A DNA stretch of 64,000 bases from positions 1,299,001-1,363,000 of the forward strand of contig JANTQA010000008.1 in NCBI GenBank assembly GCA_027625915.1, given 5' to 3'. This document shows positions 32,001-43,000 of this stretch, in pieces. Origin of the DNA: Anaeramoeba flamelloides. Taxonomy: Eukaryota; Metamonada; Anaeramoebidae. The position numbers were made by a program, and so were the translations under genes. The notes beneath the pieces were generated by a model. The model was not told the origin of the DNA and searched no databases. It saw nothing but the letters and a program-made list of their open reading frames with translations. Within the stretch, counting starts at the first letter, position 1, and the number at the start of each line of letters is the position of its first letter.

Positions 32001-34249
32001 ACCAAGAAAATTCATTAGCAATCATTGAATATTATGATTTAAATAATAATGATATTCAATTAATATATCCACTAAAGAAGAAGAAAAGTCTTCAAATCAT
32101 TTTAAAAACAAATTTTAATATTATACCAATTTTCAATTCAAAAAAACAATTATTAGATTTCAAAAAAAAATTTATCAATATAGGTTTAAATAGTAATAAC
32201 AAACACAATAATGATGATTTAATATATACTAATGATGATTTAATCAATAAAAACAACAATAATAATTCAACTAATTTATTTGGAAAGCAATTATATATTT
32301 TCCAAATTAAATTAAAAAATTTTTCATTAGTCAAAAAAAAAAAATTAAAATATGCAGTTATTCGGTTATTTGAAAACGGTATTTCACTTTCTTTTAATAA
32401 ATTAAATTTAAATGATCAAATAAAAAATTGTATATTAAATTATTATCCCTCGAATAATCATCTATTATTTTTCCAAATCCAAAACGAAAGTTTTTTCATA
32501 AAGTTTATTCATAATTCTGAAAAGGAAATTTTACTTTACAAATTAAATAAAAAAAAGCAATTAATAAATCAAAAAACAAATTCATTGTTCCCATTATTAA
32601 ATTTCCCAATTAAAATTTTAAAAATATTTAATACTAAACAAAAAAAAGAAAAAAAAATCCTTGAGTATTTAAATAATTCTAAAAATGAGAAGAAAAAAAG
32701 GAAAATAAATGAATTTAATTCAATATTAAAAATAAATAATAAAGAATTAATAATAATAACTAATTATTATTCTCAATTATTTTCTTATTTATCTTTACGA
32801 ATTGAAATTGATAAAAAGAATCATAAAATCTGTAAATTATTTTATAAAAATAATTTGAAAATGAAAATAAAATTTCTTAATAAGGAATTCACTTTAGAAT
32901 TCATGCATATGTGTAATGACCTTTTAACTAAATATTATTACAAAATGAATAATAATTTTATCACAAATTCACAGAATACTAATATTAATATTAGCAGTAG
33001 TAATAAGAAGAAGAGAAAGAAGATGAAGAATCTTGATACGAATAAAAAAAATAAAAATATAAATCAAGAAAGTAAAAAAGATAGGAAGAAAAATAAGATA
33101 AACAAGATTTTTAATTTTAATTTCTTTAATAATTCAATCCAAGAAAAAAATTTAAAATATAAAATCAAATTTTATACAAAATCATTAGATTCCTATGTCA
33201 ATGGATTTTTATTGTTCAATTTAAAAAATTCTTCTTTAATATTTATCAAGGATGATCTTGGTGGTGATGATGATGATATGAATAATCATGATCATCAGAA
33301 GAATAAAAAAATAATTAATATCGGTAAAATAGATGAAATACAAATAATTCAAAATAAAAACATTTTTATAGAAACTAATATAATTAATACCAGATCAAAA
33401 CATTTCCAAATTCAATTTTTCTCTAGAATCAGAGCAAAAGATTTTGATGAGATTTGTATTCAATTACGAACTGAAATTAAGAATAATTATTTACAATTAA
33501 TACAAAATAGAATTAAAATTATTTCACATAATAAAACAAATAATACATTGAAAAATGAAAAAAAAATAATAAACTTAATGAAACTTTATCAAATAAATGG
33601 CAGATATTTCAAAATTTGGCTAACTACTAAAAAGGGGAAAATTATTTCAGATGGATTTGTAATTTTGAATAGCAATAAAAAATCAATCAATTTTATTGGA
33701 ATAAATAATTATCCAGGAATAACTTTCCATAATTTAAATAGATTAAAAATTTCGAATCAAAATAAAAATAAAAAATTAATCATTATTAAAAATGGTAAAA
33801 AGCCATTTTATATTCATTTCGTTAAAAAGCAATTTAAAAATGAATTTATTCAATTGATAAAAATTTCATTTCAAAAATCTAAATCAAAATTGATTTCCAA
33901 AGAATCATTAATTTTCCCAATTCAATTAATAAATAGTAATAACAGTGACAGTGGCAGAGGTATTGATAAGAATAATACTAACAAAAATATCAATAAAAAT
34001 AAAAATCAAAGAATTAACTCCCATGGATTAATTCAAATATCATCAAATATAATTAAATTGAAATTAGAAAAAAGAAAACCAATTCTATGTAAAATTACAA
34101 AGCAATCATTAATACTGAAAAAAATTAATAATAAAAAAATTGTCAAATTTATTATTAATAAAAACACAAGTTATCAATTACAATTCCAAAACAAGAAAAT
34201 CGCGAAAAAATTTTTTACTCAAATTGAATACCTTAAATCAATATTATAA
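29033..34249 (+). CDS. very large protein with about eleven tandem PH-like modules
   Basis: Single exon, 1738 residues from ATG 29033. An upstream in-frame ATG at 28910 would add 41 residues encoded mainly by poly-T, so I reject it. After a Ser/Thr-rich head the protein is a chain of similar 80-150-residue beta-rich modules. Each opens with a strand such as YKVQILI, YKAKLLN, YKIKFYT or YFKIWLT and closes with an amphipathic helix such as FKNEFIQLIKIS or FKKKFINIG. They begin near residues 87, 269, 538, 760, 861, 962, 1086, 1223, 1375, 1522 and 1663. This strand-plus-C-terminal-helix pattern is that of the PH superfold, but no classic phosphoinositide-binding signature is evident. Lys/Glu (GAAAAA-type) and Asn-rich linkers interrupt modules 1-3 and 8-9. 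No membrane segment is seen. It is probably a membrane-adaptor or scaffold; function unknown. Confidence 0.8.
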   Translation: MSLSKHKTRSNRLTTSTTYLPDYITHSIDDKYSRSVATSLTKPIVPISSRPFLATGGPHQGFELTTPSVNEPDQLIKHIQLLYAQGGCEFQVNCILDQSTFPGNQILKTKERKKKQEEEEEEKEKEKEKKQELKTKVILEMKTDTFNVRFETGITYHFEYHKIQNTKVRFGRQNPHLIQFVIVEDENSKPKETKTKQKPNQGKRKSITQYKFMFETKKIDERRLLMKTFRMYCKYPKRNPENLSIKGGVIGLIPEMDALILRCLQNAKATFQITVINNQNKNYFPASLELDLDFFLIRPLGDEKQETENQEREREIKIEIEQEEKEKEKEKEKEKEKETENKEEEIQSNVSKKKISIPKRKSIKIDNETKNKELIIFWNESIVQTAISKEERRLFELIIQEKSNTLVLKLACRSKKYRDLIRKCFLAFNTQNNSLNDTIQNLNWRNSFAKMSQTSQLTIKSNQNLRSPENLDFKESFNPMIGTKLMLTRQESLFSIFDQEGKGRVINNQHSLQFSRNFCNRSPLICKASNQKDNEKLIKYKIEKSIKSNYAKLSLILEFEEIFSANNLKTNFKKKKKEEKEEENENEKQKQKEKEKEKGKTKKKEIKLQKGKRKGKGRGKEIDQKKIKEKKINKEKIEIIFTQKYLKIIGTNKRIYLKEEYSIEQKVFVHSMKINKLIFMSKEQGKFILDCKNCINQDLFVNYFLIFRKNAISLNLKKNLLKDKIEFMSPNNTGVNAKKSKYLVSKYTYTPKDLFQNPLFSFTIHVYNSLEEYIGLGQIYLYKYYFKFEWDNKQILRYYSIYSKLLFSDPRSLYCRFNVDEINFINIGFNNGQSRNTFLKQFSIQKKSHNILNQILGKGIRYKVQILISANINFPGFIILFKDYYLIKTKIQTLRLDYLPNSKILKNVNKLNKNELISIQLGNGYGVLKCLFINSIAGKKFKKTFNSYYSQYISSSIGSQCKSYKAKLLNQNYLCKLIINSNRLTLIKNHQENSLAIIEYYDLNNNDIQLIYPLKKKKSLQIILKTNFNIIPIFNSKKQLLDFKKKFINIGLNSNNKHNNDDLIYTNDDLINKNNNNNSTNLFGKQLYIFQIKLKNFSLVKKKKLKYAVIRLFENGISLSFNKLNLNDQIKNCILNYYPSNNHLLFFQIQNESFFIKFIHNSEKEILLYKLNKKKQLINQKTNSLFPLLNFPIKILKIFNTKQKKEKKILEYLNNSKNEKKKRKINEFNSILKINNKELIIITNYYSQLFSYLSLRIEIDKKNHKICKLFYKNNLKMKIKFLNKEFTLEFMHMCNDLLTKYYYKMNNNFITNSQNTNINISSSNKKKRKKMKNLDTNKKNKNINQESKKDRKKNKINKIFNFNFFNNSIQEKNLKYKIKFYTKSLDSYVNGFLLFNLKNSSLIFIKDDLGGDDDDMNNHDHQKNKKIINIGKIDEIQIIQNKNIFIETNIINTRSKHFQIQFFSRIRAKDFDEICIQLRTEIKNNYLQLIQNRIKIISHNKTNNTLKNEKKIINLMKLYQINGRYFKIWLTTKKGKIISDGFVILNSNKKSINFIGINNYPGITFHNLNRLKISNQNKNKKLIIIKNGKKPFYIHFVKKQFKNEFIQLIKISFQKSKSKLISKESLIFPIQLINSNNSDSGRGIDKNNTNKNINKNKNQRINSHGLIQISSNIIKLKLEKRKPILCKITKQSLILKKINNKKIVKFIINKNTSYQLQFQNKKIAKKFFTQIEYLKSIL

Positions 34250-34437
34250 TACTATTCTTTTTTTATTTATTTTATTTTTTTTTTCTTAATAATTGTTCAA
34301 AAAAATAAAATTTTTTCGAATGAATAGACTTTTGCCATCTAAAACTTTGGAATACACAATGAAACAATTCTTCCGTTTAAATATTAATTCTTTTTTATTT
34401 TTTTATTTTTATTTTATTGTTTAAGGGTGGAGTTTTT

Positions 34438-34640
34438 AATTCCTCTTGTTTACCGTTAGGTTTTTTTTAAAGAAAGAAATAAAAAAAAGATTAAATAAAT
34501 TTTCAGTTTATTTCTTAAATTAAAAAAAACCGCCGTTAGCTTTTCTAGAATTCAAAAGAATTTAGAAAAATCTAATTGATTTAACTCTATTCTTTTAAAT
34601 TCTGGAAAAGCTAGGTACTTTACAGCACTTCCCTAATTCC
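34438..34640. repeat. double-palindrome repeat (hairpin family)
   Basis: First palindrome: CGTTAGGTTTTTTTTAA with its inverse before CGCCGTTAG. Second palindrome: CTTTTCTAGAATTCAAAAGA with ATTCTTTTAAATTCTGGAAA. Related hairpins occur at 60250-60312, 60755-60960 and 62671-63020. All share loop sequence like GATTTAAC and arms like AATTCTGGAAAA. TTTACAGCACTTCC follows here and, in related form, after 60900. Confidence 0.7.
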
Positions 34641-36313
34641 TAATTTTTTATATAGAAATTTTTTTAAAGTTTAAATATTAATTCTTTTACGAATTACTCA
34701 CCTTTTTGCGAAAGGATATTTTATTGTGAAAAAGTCAATTTACCAAAAAAGTAATTTGAATTACCCAATTTTGGAAAAAAATCATCATTTTTAAACACTA
34801 TTTTTCCTTTTTAAATGTTATGAATTTTCCAGAATAACCAAGTCATTATATTAGTCAAGTTCTTTCTGAAAATACCTATTTATAAGATGATAAATTTTGT
34901 TGAACAACAAACAGATCTTTAATATAAAATTATTTTTTTAAAACAATAAACAAAAAACAAACAAAAATATATCAAGAGTAATTCAAAAGAATTACTGATT
35001 TTTAATTTGATTTGATTGAAAAAATTTGTCTCTCCATTTCTTCAGGCTCAAATAAAAACTTCTGAGGAATTATCATTTTCTAATTTATTTTAATTGAATT
35101 ATTGATATGAAAAGATGATATTTTGGATAATATCAACTCGATTGGTATTGTATATTTAGTTGTCACACAACAAAATTTTTTTTTAAGGTATCTACACTAT
35201 AAGAGGAAACTTTTCATTTGTAAAGATTTTTCAATAGTAAAACCATACAGCCACAAATCTGAATAATTGCTCGAAAAACTTAGTATCTTCTTTTTGTTCT
35301 TCTACTTTTCTAAATTTTACATTTTAGAGAAATTCTAACTTAAAATTGAAAGGTTTTGTTTTTTTAATCGATTATTAAATTTGCATGAAAATTTCTCTTT
35401 CTTCTTGGGATTTGAATTTTTGAAAAGGAATTAACCATTTTTAAAAAAACTCTTCAATTCTAGATTCCAATCCATTATTTTATTTTCAATTGGTTTTAAT
35501 TATCTAATGTCTCTAAAATTTGGAATTTTACTTATGATACCAAAAAAAACTTATTTTACTTTCCCTCTATTTTATTCTTTATTGTTTTTTTTTTCTAAAT
35601 AAAGGTACTATTAATACTTTTAATTTATTTTATTATAGTTGTATTTGTCAAGAAATTTTTTTAATTGTAGATCTGAAACTAATATCTTTAAATTGATTTA
35701 GTATTTTTCAACAAAACCATATTATTAAATATACTTTATTAGCAAAAACATTTTCTTGAAAGGGAAAACTATAATATTTTGTGAAAAATATACTTATTGG
35801 AGTTAGAATATTTATTAACAAAAGAATAAGTGTTTTTTGAATAAGAAAAGGGATAATCAAATTTGTTCTGTTTTGATATAAAACTCTAATTTGTAAAAAT
35901 CCTAAATTATAAATAAAATTAAAATATTAGAAATTTCTTGAGTACAGTTTTCACATCTAAAATTTTTATATTTTCATTTCTTCTCTTTTCCACTTTATTG
36001 TTTTTTTATTTCCCTTTTTCTTTTCTTTCTATATTTTTTGCTATTTTATTATCTTTATTATTTTTTTTTTTTTACAAAATTAGCCAGATTGAAAATATAA
36101 ATATAAGGTTTTTTTTTTGATACAAAAATTTAATTTACGTATTTAAAATACTACTATACAACTTTGAACTAAATGAAAATATCAACTCAAATTAAGTTAT
36201 CATTACTCATATGAATTTAGAGTAGCTATCCCTTCCGAACATTGGAAATGATATTATTTTAAAAATCTTAACTTACTTTAGAAATTTTTATTGAATTTTG
36301 TTTTCAAAATATA

Positions 36314-36795
36314 CAGTGATCAAAATAATGTGTGCACAAAGAAAATAATCCGTGTTTCAAAATATTATCCGTACTTTTTTTCTTCTTGTACCAAGGTAAC
36401 ATCCAATCTACTGCCAAATATTATATCTAAGTTAAAATCAATTTTGATATTAAAGGTCTAGATATTTTCAGTAAAATACAAATTATTCATGTAAATCGTT
36501 GAAAATTTTTCATAATATTCTCAATTTTTTTGAAATTTTTTTTGGTGATGAAAATTTTATCTGAAAAATTTACTCTATTTTTTGAGAGCAATTTTGCACT
36601 TTGATCCTTTTATTTTTTGAATTACTTTTTAAATAATAGAACTTTAAGTAACCAATACCATATTTTTTATAGGGTTTATTATCAGTTTCTTTGATTGGTT
36701 AATGTATAGGTCTTCTATAATAAAAAAAAAAAAACGCCTTTTTATTGTGAAACACGCATTAAAGTTTTTTTCTGAAAGCTTTATTTTGACTACAG
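36314..36795. mobile_element. CAGT-ended Tc1/mariner-type MITE
   Basis: Left end after TA: CAGTGATCAAAATAATGTGT. Right end (complement) after TA: CTGTAGTCAAAATAAAGCTT. Both arms continue to CGTGTTTCA about 45 nt in. TA on both sides, 482 bp, no transposase frame. The terminal sequence strongly resembles Tc1/mariner ends. Confidence 0.78.
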
Positions 36796-37025
36796 TAATT
36801 GTACTTTAGAACTTTCCTTGAAAGTTAAAAAGAAAGGAACATATAATTTTCTGAAATACAGTCCAAACACAAGATCTAAAATTGGAGTAACAATTACACA
36901 AAGTTTAAGTTGAAAAATTTCTCTTTTTGTTTCTTTAAAATAACACCCTTAATAAATTAAAAATATTTCATTTTTATCAATTTTCACTTTTTTTTTTTTT
37001 TCCAATTATTTTTTTCTGAAATCTG

Positions 37026-40000
37026 ATGAAAAAAAGATTTAAAAGAAATTACCAATCGTAAACAATACCCACTTCTTTTTGTTTATTTCAATTTCCAAAG
37101 CTTTTTATTCACGTAAACCGAAACTATGCTCACAATGTTAACAATATATTTGTTTTTTTTTCTTTTCAAACCTTCCTAGATTTCTTCAAAAAGTTGGGAA
37201 ATCCGAAGCAACAATTGATCGAGAATTTGATAAAAAGCATCGTAAATTTATTGAACTTGAAGCCTATGCTGCACAAGTGCATAACACTGTTAAAATTTTC
37301 CTACAGAACCTGCAAAATTGCGAAAAAGTCTCGAAAGAACTAAGTCTCGAACTTTCGGGATATCATGCAAACTCCGAAATGGAACAAAAAATTGCAAGTA
37401 TAAAATACAAAAATGTATTGGATGACATCTCAAAGATAATAAATGACAAAACTGTAAATATTTCATTTTGTTTTTCAGGATTATTGTTTATGCATTCCAA
37501 TGAACGTTAAAACAAAAATTATTACTTTTTTTTTCTTGTTTTTTTAAAAATCTGTCATTTGAAACAAGTGAAGACCAAAAACTTTACAAAATTTTTATGG
37601 AAACAGTTTAAAAGAAGAAACAGAACAAAAAATTGACCACTTTTTCGAAAAAAATGCTCTTCACTTTTTAAAAATGGCAATTGGAACAAAATGTTCTTTT
37701 TCAAGAAATCCATTTTTGTTTTTATTAAGAATAGAGCATTTACCATTTTTCTTGGTTTATTTGAGTTTCTTTTTGATTCTTTGAAATACCCCCCCAAAAA
37801 AAAATGTCCATTTTCCAAAAGGTTCAAATGGTCGTTAGTTAAAAAATATCACCATTTAGGAAAAAAAAGTGATTATTTAGGAAAAAAAAAAGTGAAAACA
37901 CTTTTTTTTATTGTAAACATTAAGAGAATGAGAAAACCATAGAAATCTCAGAAACTACATATACCACAAATATCAAGAGAAACACAGGAATCACAAAAAC
38001 AGAAAAGCCAAATAAAACACATAAACCACATTTCTCGCGAATATCAAGAGAATCACAGAAATTATAGAAACCTTAAAACGAAAAGTGATTTCAATTAAAA
38101 AAAGAAACAAATTGACACCCAAAGAATAATACCTAATTTTCTAAACAACTAAATTAACAAAATTAAATTTGAGAACTTTTAAATTGAGATCTAAGTAGTA
38201 CTTTTCTTTAACCCAAAAATACTTGTATTTAATCCATAAATGTGTAAAAAGTTCACTAGTGTGTTCCTATTTCATTTGATTTACAATTTTTATTCAATGA
38301 AATCAATTTAGCTTTAGTTCTCTCATTCAATCCCAGAGCACCTCGAATACAGGATTAATACAGATTCCTTCTCTTTATTTTTACAAGATGGAACGTTAAC
38401 TATACAACATAAAATAGAAGATGGGTTAAAAATTTTCAAGAAATGTTTAAAAATTGATTAATAAATGTAAAACCTTGAATATAGTACAGCTTTGTAAAAA
38501 TTTTTATTTTGACTAATAAACTTTGTTCCAGTCAAAAAGGCCCAAAAATTTTCCAAGTCTCAATTATTCTTTACAATTGACTATTAAAGAATAAAAAAGT
38601 TATTAGAATAATAAACATCAAAGAATAGTTGATTATTGTACGAAATAAATCTAATAAAACTAAATATTTTCTAAAAAATTGAAAAATAAAAATTCTTCTG
38701 GCATAAAGAAAAAAACAATAATGTTCATTTTCATCTTCAATTGAAGATCTAAAGATAATCCCAAATAAAAACCCGTATGATTTTTCTACAACAATTTTCT
38801 CATTGTCTCAATAACACTAAATTAAAACTGTTTTTACTTTGTGACTATAGATCTTTCAATAAAAGAAAATTTGTAAATGAATTAGGAGTCTTGTAAAAAA
38901 AAATCTAAAAAAAAAATATCAATGAAAAATAGAAAAGAATGTTTTTAATTTTGAAAATTCCAAATTTAAATTTTTTTCTTCTAAAATCCATTCAAGCCCT
39001 TTGTACACATGTATTTCACTTATTACAACTGGAGCCCTTTGGCTGGAAAATAGTTTACTTTATCTTTAATACATTATTTTTTCTTTTCTTAATGAATATA
39101 ACTGTTTTCATTTTAAGATTTCTGTAATATATGTGATTCTCTTGATATTTGCGAGAAATCTGGTGTCTGTAATTTATATGGTTTTTCTGTTTTTGTGATT
39201 TCTGTGTTTTTCTTGATATTTGTGGTATATGTAGTTTCTGAGATTTCCATGATTTTCTCATTCTCTTAATGTTTACAATTAACAGACTCTTTTCACTTTT
39301 TTTATTCACAATAGTTAAATTATCTTTCCAAAAATTTATTTTTCAGATCAAGAACACTCATCGAACTTGTAACAAAACATCATAATACAAAAATATATTC
39401 GAAGATCCAAAATTCCCAATTTCTGAAATTTCCTTAATATTCAATCATTCTTATTGAAAAAAAAACAAACTTTTATTTTAGAAATTTTATGAAAATTAAT
39501 CTCTATAACTTTACATTTTAATCAATTTATTGTGACTAATAATTCATAAAAAAAAAAAATAATAATAAGTTTAATCATAATTTTCAAGTATTTAATTGAT
39601 TGTAATTATCCTTAATTTTTTTATCATTTTCTTTTATATTACGATCCTGAAAAAAATTTTTACAAAAAAAAATTTGACATTTGCTAATTCTTCACTTTTT
39701 GATAACTTCACTTATAATAAACACTATTGGTTAATAAAAGATCTTTGATCAAAAATTATTTTTCAAGATATTTAACAATTAAATAGTTGGAAATTCAATT
39801 TCTCAGGTTCTATTAAGATTTTTTTCACATTTAATAGTAAAACATTTGAAAACTTTTTTTCTTCACAGTTTAAGGGGTTATTTTATTATATTTTAAAAGA
39901 ATTTTAAATCTGATGAATATCTTTTAAATAGGGAATCAATTATTTTGACTATTAAAGAATTATTTGTTCTTTTAAATTGGAAAAAAATTTTTTTCTTTGA

Positions 40001-43000
40001 TTTTCCAATATTTAACATCAGGTATTTTTTTTATCTATTTCAGTTTTATTAGATGAGTACAGCATTTTCATAACTACTGGTTATTATCTATCAGAGTAAA
40101 TATCTCCAAGTTGAATTAAACTAAAATTCATACTTGCTTTTATTTGGAATTTTTTACACAGAAAAATGCCTTTTTTCTCGACTAGAAACTTTTAAAAAAG
40201 GTGATAAAACTTAATACAAGAAATACAATAGCCTCAAGAATTTGAAGTTCTGGAATTTTTATTATATTGTGAATCAACTTTATTATTAATAAGGATGGGT
40301 TAAATAAAAAGATTAGTTTTGTCTAACTTAATTTATTCAATTTTATTTTTTTATACTAGCGAGGTCTTTCGCTACAATACTTGTATTTTTTATTTTTTCT
40401 AATTTTCAGTAATCGATACCAAAAATAATATTGAATCTTATGTGAATATTAAAAATTGAATGGAAATGTCGATCAATAAACTAATAAAGAAAAAAATACA
40501 AAAGATAATAAACTGAAACAATTTTTGCTTATTTTGAAAAAATTATTTAAAAATCTATTAATTTTGAATTGAATGAAGAGATAGTTGTTGAAATTTGAAT
40601 TGAACAAGGTTAAAAAAGTTAACGTGCTCAGCTTTTTGATCATAAGAGCTTCTCCAAAATAGATTTGTATTGAAAAATGAAATACCTTGAAATACTCTAT
40701 TTGTTCGAAAAATAAGAAGGTATTTTTTTTTTTTTTTGGAAAATCGCGATTAAAAATTTCAATTTCAATTTCGAATTCGAAAGGATAACAAAACGCTATT
40801 TAGTCGAGAGTAAGACTGGAAAACAGTATTTAATTGATTTTTTTTTCAAGTAAAATTTTCGATAAAAAATTAAATCCATAATAGAAGTCGGTGATTTGGT
40901 ACTCATTTTAATTAATTAGATCCACTTTTTGGGATTATTTATTACCAAGTGGATTTTAAAAATTACAAATATACTCCAGAAAGAAAACCATTTAGAACTT
41001 GAATGTTTGGTAGTAATTAGATTTTATCTTTTTTTAGTTGAAGGAAATAAAAAAAAAAGAGAAATTTAATTTCTCAACTCATAGAAAGAATAGTTTAATT
41101 TCAATTTTTTGTTTAAAATTGTTTTGTTTTGGTGATGTGTGTTCCACTCGGTACAGAAAAAAAGGAGTTGTTTTTTTTAAAGAAAAATAATTCAAATGAA
41201 ATTTCAATTTTTTACAAAAAAATAAAATGGTTTTCTTTATTTTTTCAAATCCCAGAAAAACAAGCAAAATTATTCGCCAATCTTGACTAATCTTCAACAT
41301 TGTTTTGATTTTAGTAACTAAAAAATAATAAAATGTTGAAAATATTTCGATTTTTTTCCAATTTGTAGCAAAATATTTTGGGGGTTTGTCGAACCCAAAT
41401 AGTGAATCAAGAGTTGGGTTTAGCAATATTCTAATCAAATTTAGATGTGCATATACATTAAAACAAATTCTTTTCAAGAAAAAAAAATTATTCCCATATA
41501 TCAAGACATATAAAATAATATTTTATAAAAGAAAAATAATTTATTATAAAAGTTAAGGGGTTAGTCTTCTACGAAAACAGGGCAAAATTATAAAATATGT
41601 TATTGGTGATATTATCTACTTACAAATTTTTGTAGATGACAACTTTCAAAAAATTCTGATCTACTAAGAAACCAACAAAAGAAAAATTTTTTTGTGAGAT
41701 CAAATTTTTTTTTTTCATTTTTTTATCAAAAGAAAATTATTAAATTGATTTTATTTTTAAATTATAAAAATTTTTTATCCTCTTTATGACTCATTTTCAT
41801 CATTATTACACAATATCAAGTCTTTATCACCAAATATTAATAAGAAGATTTTTTTTCTTTTTTGAGATAAAACTTTTGGTTAACCAAAAAAATGATTTAT
41901 TGAACATATCGAAAAATAATGAGTATTGTTTTAAGAGGGATAGTTATGTTCATTAAAATTTTCAAATCATTTAAAAATTTTACACAAAAATTGTGGTTTT
42001 ATTTTAATATGAAATTTGATTTTTCAAAATATGAAATTTTCTTAAAGATATTTGGGAATTTCTTAATTTATAATCAAAATTCAAAATCAATTTTTTAATT
42101 CCAAAAATAATTTAAATTGCAATCACAATTCTTGTTGATAAGACCAAACACTTGTTAAAAAAAAAATTTCAAATTCGAAAATTTGTTTAAAATTTTTTGA
42201 AAACAAGAAAATTACTTTTTTGATTCTTGAAAAATTAAAAATTTTTACCGAATAGATCTGAATTTCATTGAGAAACTTTTTAATTCATCTACAATCAACT
42301 TTTAATTTATTTCTGAACCTATACTTCTATTTCTTTTATTTGCTGTGATTATTGGAATTGGTTCGAGTATAAATTATCAAATCATATTTATATAATTGGA
42401 TTAATATACATAGCATATATAGCTATAACTATAAATATTGAGGTGTTCAAAATTAAAACCCAGAATTATTAATCAAATATCTCTTTTATAGAAATAATAA
42501 AATACCATTTTTTTTTTTTTTTTTTTTTTTTCTTTCTTTCTTTATTTTTTTTTTATTCATTAATTTACAATGAAAATCTTTTTTTCATAAATTATTTTTC
42601 TTTTTTTATAAAATTTAAATATACATTCAATCTAAATAATTATCATCAGACCCTATTATTAGAAACTTCATTAAAACCATTAACACAATTAATTGATCAA
42701 ATGCAAAATACAAAACTTTTTCTAAAAACAAGATCACGATTATTATTAGAATATGATTCCGCAAAAAGAAATTTAAATAATCTTGAACGAAAGGGAAAAA
42801 ATCAACAAAAAATTGAAAAGGCAAAATCAAGATACGATCAAGTAGTTAAAGAATTTGAAGTTATTGATAAGAAATGTAGTGATATAATTGACGATTTTCT
42901 TGAAAATTGTTCAGTTCCGATAAAAAAGACAGTCAAAAACATTCTGATTTCATATAATCATGTTATAAAACTATTGGTAAAAAAGCATTCAAAAATTGAT

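Larger units (their letters stand above)
34250..37025. other. intergenic stretch between PH-array and BAR genes
   Basis: Tandemly oriented neighbours. It contains a palindrome cluster (34438-34640) and a CAGT-ended MITE (36314-36795). No gene was recognised; the frame at 35938-36120 is a Phe/Leu-rich poly-T artefact. Confidence 0.55.
37454..42649 (+). other. BAR gene intron 2, 5196 nt
   Basis: GTAAATATTTC...TATCATCAG, phase 0, joining ISKIINDKT to TLLLETSLKP. It holds a 1.4-kb inverted repeat (37890-39310), a long dispersed repeat (41590-42310) and a poly-T tract of over 20 (near 42510-42531) upstream of the acceptor. An open frame of 141 codons (41079-41504, minus) has no recognisable domain and looks like chance. 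Confidence 0.78.

Noticed and set aside
41380-41410. GGGTTTGTCGAACCC, resembling a tRNA T-arm
   Set aside because: No acceptor, D or anticodon stem can be built around it. No tRNA gene was found anywhere in the window.
41079-41504. 141-codon minus-strand open frame in the BAR intron
   Set aside because: No motif or domain was recognised, composition equals the flanking DNA, and it lies inside a well-supported intron. Kept only as a note in the intron entry.
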